In this document: piece after piece, positions 5,493 to 5,832 of the stretch | Layout of the letters: each line of letters starts with the position of its first letter | How positions within the stretch are numbered: position 1 is the first letter of the stretch | NCBI GenBank assembly: GCA_910585335.1 | Contig: CAJUCU010000012.1 | Coordinates: 1-5,832, forward strand | Origin: an uncultured Bacilli bacterium | Lineage (GTDB): Bacteria; Bacillota_I; Bacilli_A; RF39; UBA660 | DNA length: 5,832 nt | Direction: 5' to 3' | Made by a program: the position numbers and the translations under genes | Notes under the pieces: generated by a model | Told to the model about the DNA's origin: nothing | Databases searched by the model: none | What the model saw: only the letters and a program-made list of their open reading frames with translations

Positions 5493-5525
5493 TATTTTGC
5501 ACATTTGTATTACTTCTTTCAAAAT
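5491..5525 (+). promoter_or_regulatory. Candidate promoter before the DUF6870-like gene
   Basis: AGTATTTTGCACATTT (5491-5506) overlaps the stop codon of the KilA-N gene. TTGCAC (5497-5502) could be a -35, with CAAAAT (5520-5525) as a -10 at 17-base spacing. The motif recurs at 3645-3658, in the same place relative to a paralogous gene. Confidence 0.4.
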
Positions 5526-5555
5526 AATAAAATTATTATAGAAAGAAGGTAAAAT

Positions 5556-5831
5556 ATGTATAAATATAATATTAAAGAATTAGCAGAAAAATTAGAAAGA
5601 TGTAGAAATGTAAATCTTGATGATGTAAAATTAGAAGAAGTGGATGAAATAACGGATATAAAGATAGATAGAAGAAAACCTAGTGAAGAAAGAATATTGG
5701 ATTTTATAATGAAAGCAAAAAATCCTTATATATTTAAGGTAAATGGAAAATTAGTTAGAATAAGATTTTCAGATACTGATAAAACTGCTGACGATTGTCT
5801 TACTAAAGTTTTAGAGAATTTATATAGATGA
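5556..5831 (+). CDS. Small protein resembling the DUF6870 family
   Basis: This 91-aa soluble protein is complete and ends in TGA one base before the window edge. GAAGG (5545-5549) lies 6 bases before the ATG. A helical start (YNIKELAEKLERCRNVNLDD) leads to VDEITDIKIDRRKPSEERIL (29-48), then DFIMKAKNPYIFKVNGKLVR (49-68) and IRFSDTD (69-75), with a final helix. From memory, the pattern DI-x-IDxxxPxxER, then KNPYxFK, then VxFxDTxxT matches DUF6870 proteins that occur in conjugative and other integrative elements. The function of that family is not known to me. The 67-aa gene at 3705 is a damaged paralogue. The constant pairing with an antirepressor-type gene upstream suggests a linked role. Confidence 0.75.
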   Translation: MYKYNIKELAEKLERCRNVNLDDVKLEEVDEITDIKIDRRKPSEERILDFIMKAKNPYIFKVNGKLVRIRFSDTDKTADDCLTKVLENLYR

Positions 5832-5832
5832 A

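Noticed and set aside
5523..5537. AATAAT-AAA-ATTATT hairpin as a terminator after the KilA-N gene
   Set aside because: The stem is six A-T pairs with no T-tract, so it is too weak and is better explained by base composition.
1..5832. CRISPR array, tRNA or rRNA gene, complete insertion sequence, integrase
   Set aside because: No regularly spaced repeats, cloverleaf sequence, transposase with terminal repeats, or recombinase motifs were seen on either strand.

Overview
The window is AT-rich DNA with strong Shine-Dalgarno sites, ATG/TTG starts and classic intrinsic terminators. It carries an rplS-lepB order, which fits a low-GC Bacillota (Firmicutes) chromosome. The class (Clostridia, Tissierellia or Erysipelotrichia) cannot be fixed from this sequence alone. 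TAG ends at least one intact gene (4650-5492), so TAG is probably an ordinary stop codon here.

Positions 1-1462 are housekeeping DNA. A probable AraC-type regulator starts at the left edge on the minus strand. Then come a strong promoter (85-113), a short leader with a candidate L19-type autoregulatory hairpin, rplS (ribosomal protein L19), an 11-bp terminator hairpin that includes the rplS stop codon, lepB (type I signal peptidase), and a 104-aa protein of unknown function co-transcribed with lepB. A second strong terminator (1411-1458) closes the unit.

Positions 1463-2840 look decayed. A 389-base stretch without a gene holds an orphan Shine-Dalgarno plus start codon that opens only a 7-codon frame, and two short perfect palindromes. 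It is followed by a GH71/GH99-like (WbsX-related) carbohydrate-active gene cut by one in-frame amber codon, exactly where a Trp is expected in a TGWDKRPR motif. A small out-of-frame remnant lies behind it.

Positions 2841-5832 are accessory DNA of phage or integrative-element type: a BRO-N/DinD-like gene with a frameshifted tail, a small truncated gene, a GNAT acetyltransferase, an intact KilA-N gene, and a full-length 91-aa protein resembling DUF6870. The two small genes are paralogues (about 79% nucleotide identity over 105 bases by hand count). Each follows a phage-antirepressor-type gene after a 63-68 base spacer that starts with nearly the same motif. The arrangement therefore reads as two copies of one two-gene module, the first damaged and the second intact, with the acetyltransferase between them. 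No integrase, transposase, tRNA, CRISPR array or complete mobile element is visible. I see no convincing complete new defence or signalling system; the repeated antirepressor plus small-protein module is the best candidate for a closer look.
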